6,207 bases of DNA from Deltaproteobacteria bacterium (GTDB taxonomy: Bacteria; Desulfobacterota; Syntrophia; Syntrophales; UBA2210): the NCBI GenBank assembly GCA_019314085.1, contig JAFCZZ010000097.1:1-6207 (forward strand), given 5' to 3'. How positions within the stretch are numbered: the first letter of the stretch is position 1; the number at the start of each line of letters is the position of its first letter. The position numbers were made by a program, and so were the translations under genes. The notes under the pieces are model-generated. The model had not been told where the DNA came from. It made no database searches and saw only the letters and a program-made list of their open reading frames with translations. Shown piece after piece: positions 5,998 to 6,207 of this stretch.

Positions 5998-6026
5998 ATT
6001 GTAATTAATAAAATCTTTTCTGTCAA
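5998..6026 (-). promoter_or_regulatory. Sigma-70-type promoter of the por operon
   Basis: On the minus strand TTGACA (6021-6026, perfect -35 consensus) is followed by a 17 bp AT-rich spacer and TACAAT (5998-6003, one mismatch to TATAAT). Transcription would start near 5990-5992, giving a leader of about 30 nt before porC. This is the only strong promoter-like pair I see in the window. It lies 29 nt inside the gap after the fumarase stop, so por genes can be transcribed independently of the fumarase gene, although readthrough from it is also possible because no clear terminator is present. Confidence 0.75.
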
Positions 6027-6030
6027 CACC

Positions 6031-6042
6031 TCTTTTAAAAGA
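6031..6042. promoter_or_regulatory. 12 bp perfect palindrome upstream of the por -35 box
   Basis: TCTTTTAAAAGA is a perfect inverted repeat that ends 5 bp upstream of the -35 hexamer. The position suits an activator site or an AT-rich UP element. It could also be chance, because the whole spacer is AT-rich. It does not match the Rex operator pattern that I remember, and it is too short and GC-poor for a terminator of the fumarase gene. Confidence 0.3.
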
Positions 6043-6054
6043 AAATGCAAAGTT

Positions 6055-6207
6055 TTAAACAGAGCCCCCGGGCAGGGCCTCTTCGTACAGATCCCTCCCC
6101 GCCGTGTCATTGATGATAATCAGGGGAAAATTCTCTACCTCCAGACGCATGATCGCCTCGGGACCGAGGTCTTCGTAGGCAACGACCTCCGCCTTCTTGA
6201 CACATTC
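6055..6207 (-). CDS. Fumarate hydratase (class I, Fe-S) beta subunit, C-terminal 50 residues only
   Basis: The minus strand is open from the window edge to TAA at 6055-6057. The partial product begins ECVKKAEVVAYEDLGPEAIM, continues RLEVENFPLIIINDTAGRDL and ends YEEALPGGSV. The run AYEDLGPEAI..LEVE.FP....ND..G.DLYEE is the characteristic C-terminus of the beta domain of class I fumarases and L(+)-tartrate dehydratases, which hydrate fumarate to malate using a [4Fe-4S] cluster held by the alpha subunit. The rest of the gene is outside the window, so fumarase and tartrate dehydratase cannot be separated with certainty; fumarase fits the central-metabolism context better. It was found by translation of the edge and is too short to stand alone as a predicted ORF. 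Confidence 0.85.
   Translation of the reverse strand, partial: ECVKKAEVVAYEDLGPEAIMRLEVENFPLIIINDTAGRDLYEEALPGGSV

Noticed and set aside
4908..6008. Plus-strand ORF of 366 codons antisense to porA start, porD and porC
   Set aside because: It spans three genes with strong family signatures on the other strand and even crosses their promoter. No motif and no ribosome site support it.
1..6207. CRISPR arrays, insertion sequences or phage genes
   Set aside because: No regularly spaced repeats, transposase-like products or terminal inverted repeats are seen; coding density and base use are uniform across the operon.

Overview
This 6.2 kb window comes from a bacterial chromosome, most likely a strict anaerobe. 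The genes are oxygen-sensitive iron-sulfur enzymes: a four-subunit 2-oxoacid (pyruvate):ferredoxin oxidoreductase, a flavin/Fe-S NAD(P)H-type oxidoreductase, and a class I (Fe-S) fumarase. The gene content and the SfrB/GltD-like architecture resemble what I know from sulfate-reducing, metal-reducing and syntrophic Desulfobacterota, but that placement is an inference. Every supported gene lies on the minus strand, so the window reads from right to left.

Right edge to left: (1) the last 50 codons of a fumarate hydratase beta subunit (6055-6207). (2) An AT-rich intergenic stretch with a near-consensus sigma-70 promoter (-35 at 6021-6026, -10 at 5998-6003, 17 bp spacer) and a perfect 12 bp palindrome just upstream of it. 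(3) A tight operon porC-porD-porA-porB (gamma, delta, alpha, beta), with gaps of 27 nt, 3 nt and then a 4 nt overlap. (4) A 79 nt gap that contains a 25-codon ORF overlapping the next start. (5) An SfrB/GltD-like flavoprotein gene of 633 codons, interrupted by an in-frame TAG at 1440-1442. (6) A 235-residue NuoG-N/HoxU-like [2Fe-2S]/[4Fe-4S] protein. (7) A tRNA-Asn gene running off the left edge, with a broken copy of its 5' part 83 bp upstream.

Proposed working model (inference): POR oxidises pyruvate to acetyl-CoA and passes electrons through the PorD clusters. The two downstream genes encode a Fe-S relay (HoxU/NuoG-N-like) and a NAD(P)(H)/FAD module (NuoF-type cluster domain fused to GltD). 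These could connect POR to the NAD(P) pool without, or in addition to, free ferredoxin. Fumarase upstream fits a route fumarate -> malate -> oxaloacetate -> pyruvate -> acetyl-CoA.

The oddest feature is amber codon use. TAG interrupts the flavoprotein gene, whose downstream part is otherwise intact. In addition porC, porD and porA lie in one reading frame, separated only by TAG codons plus 9 and 1 sense codons. A nonsense mutation or base-call error is the simplest explanation for the internal TAG; suppression or recoding is the exciting alternative.
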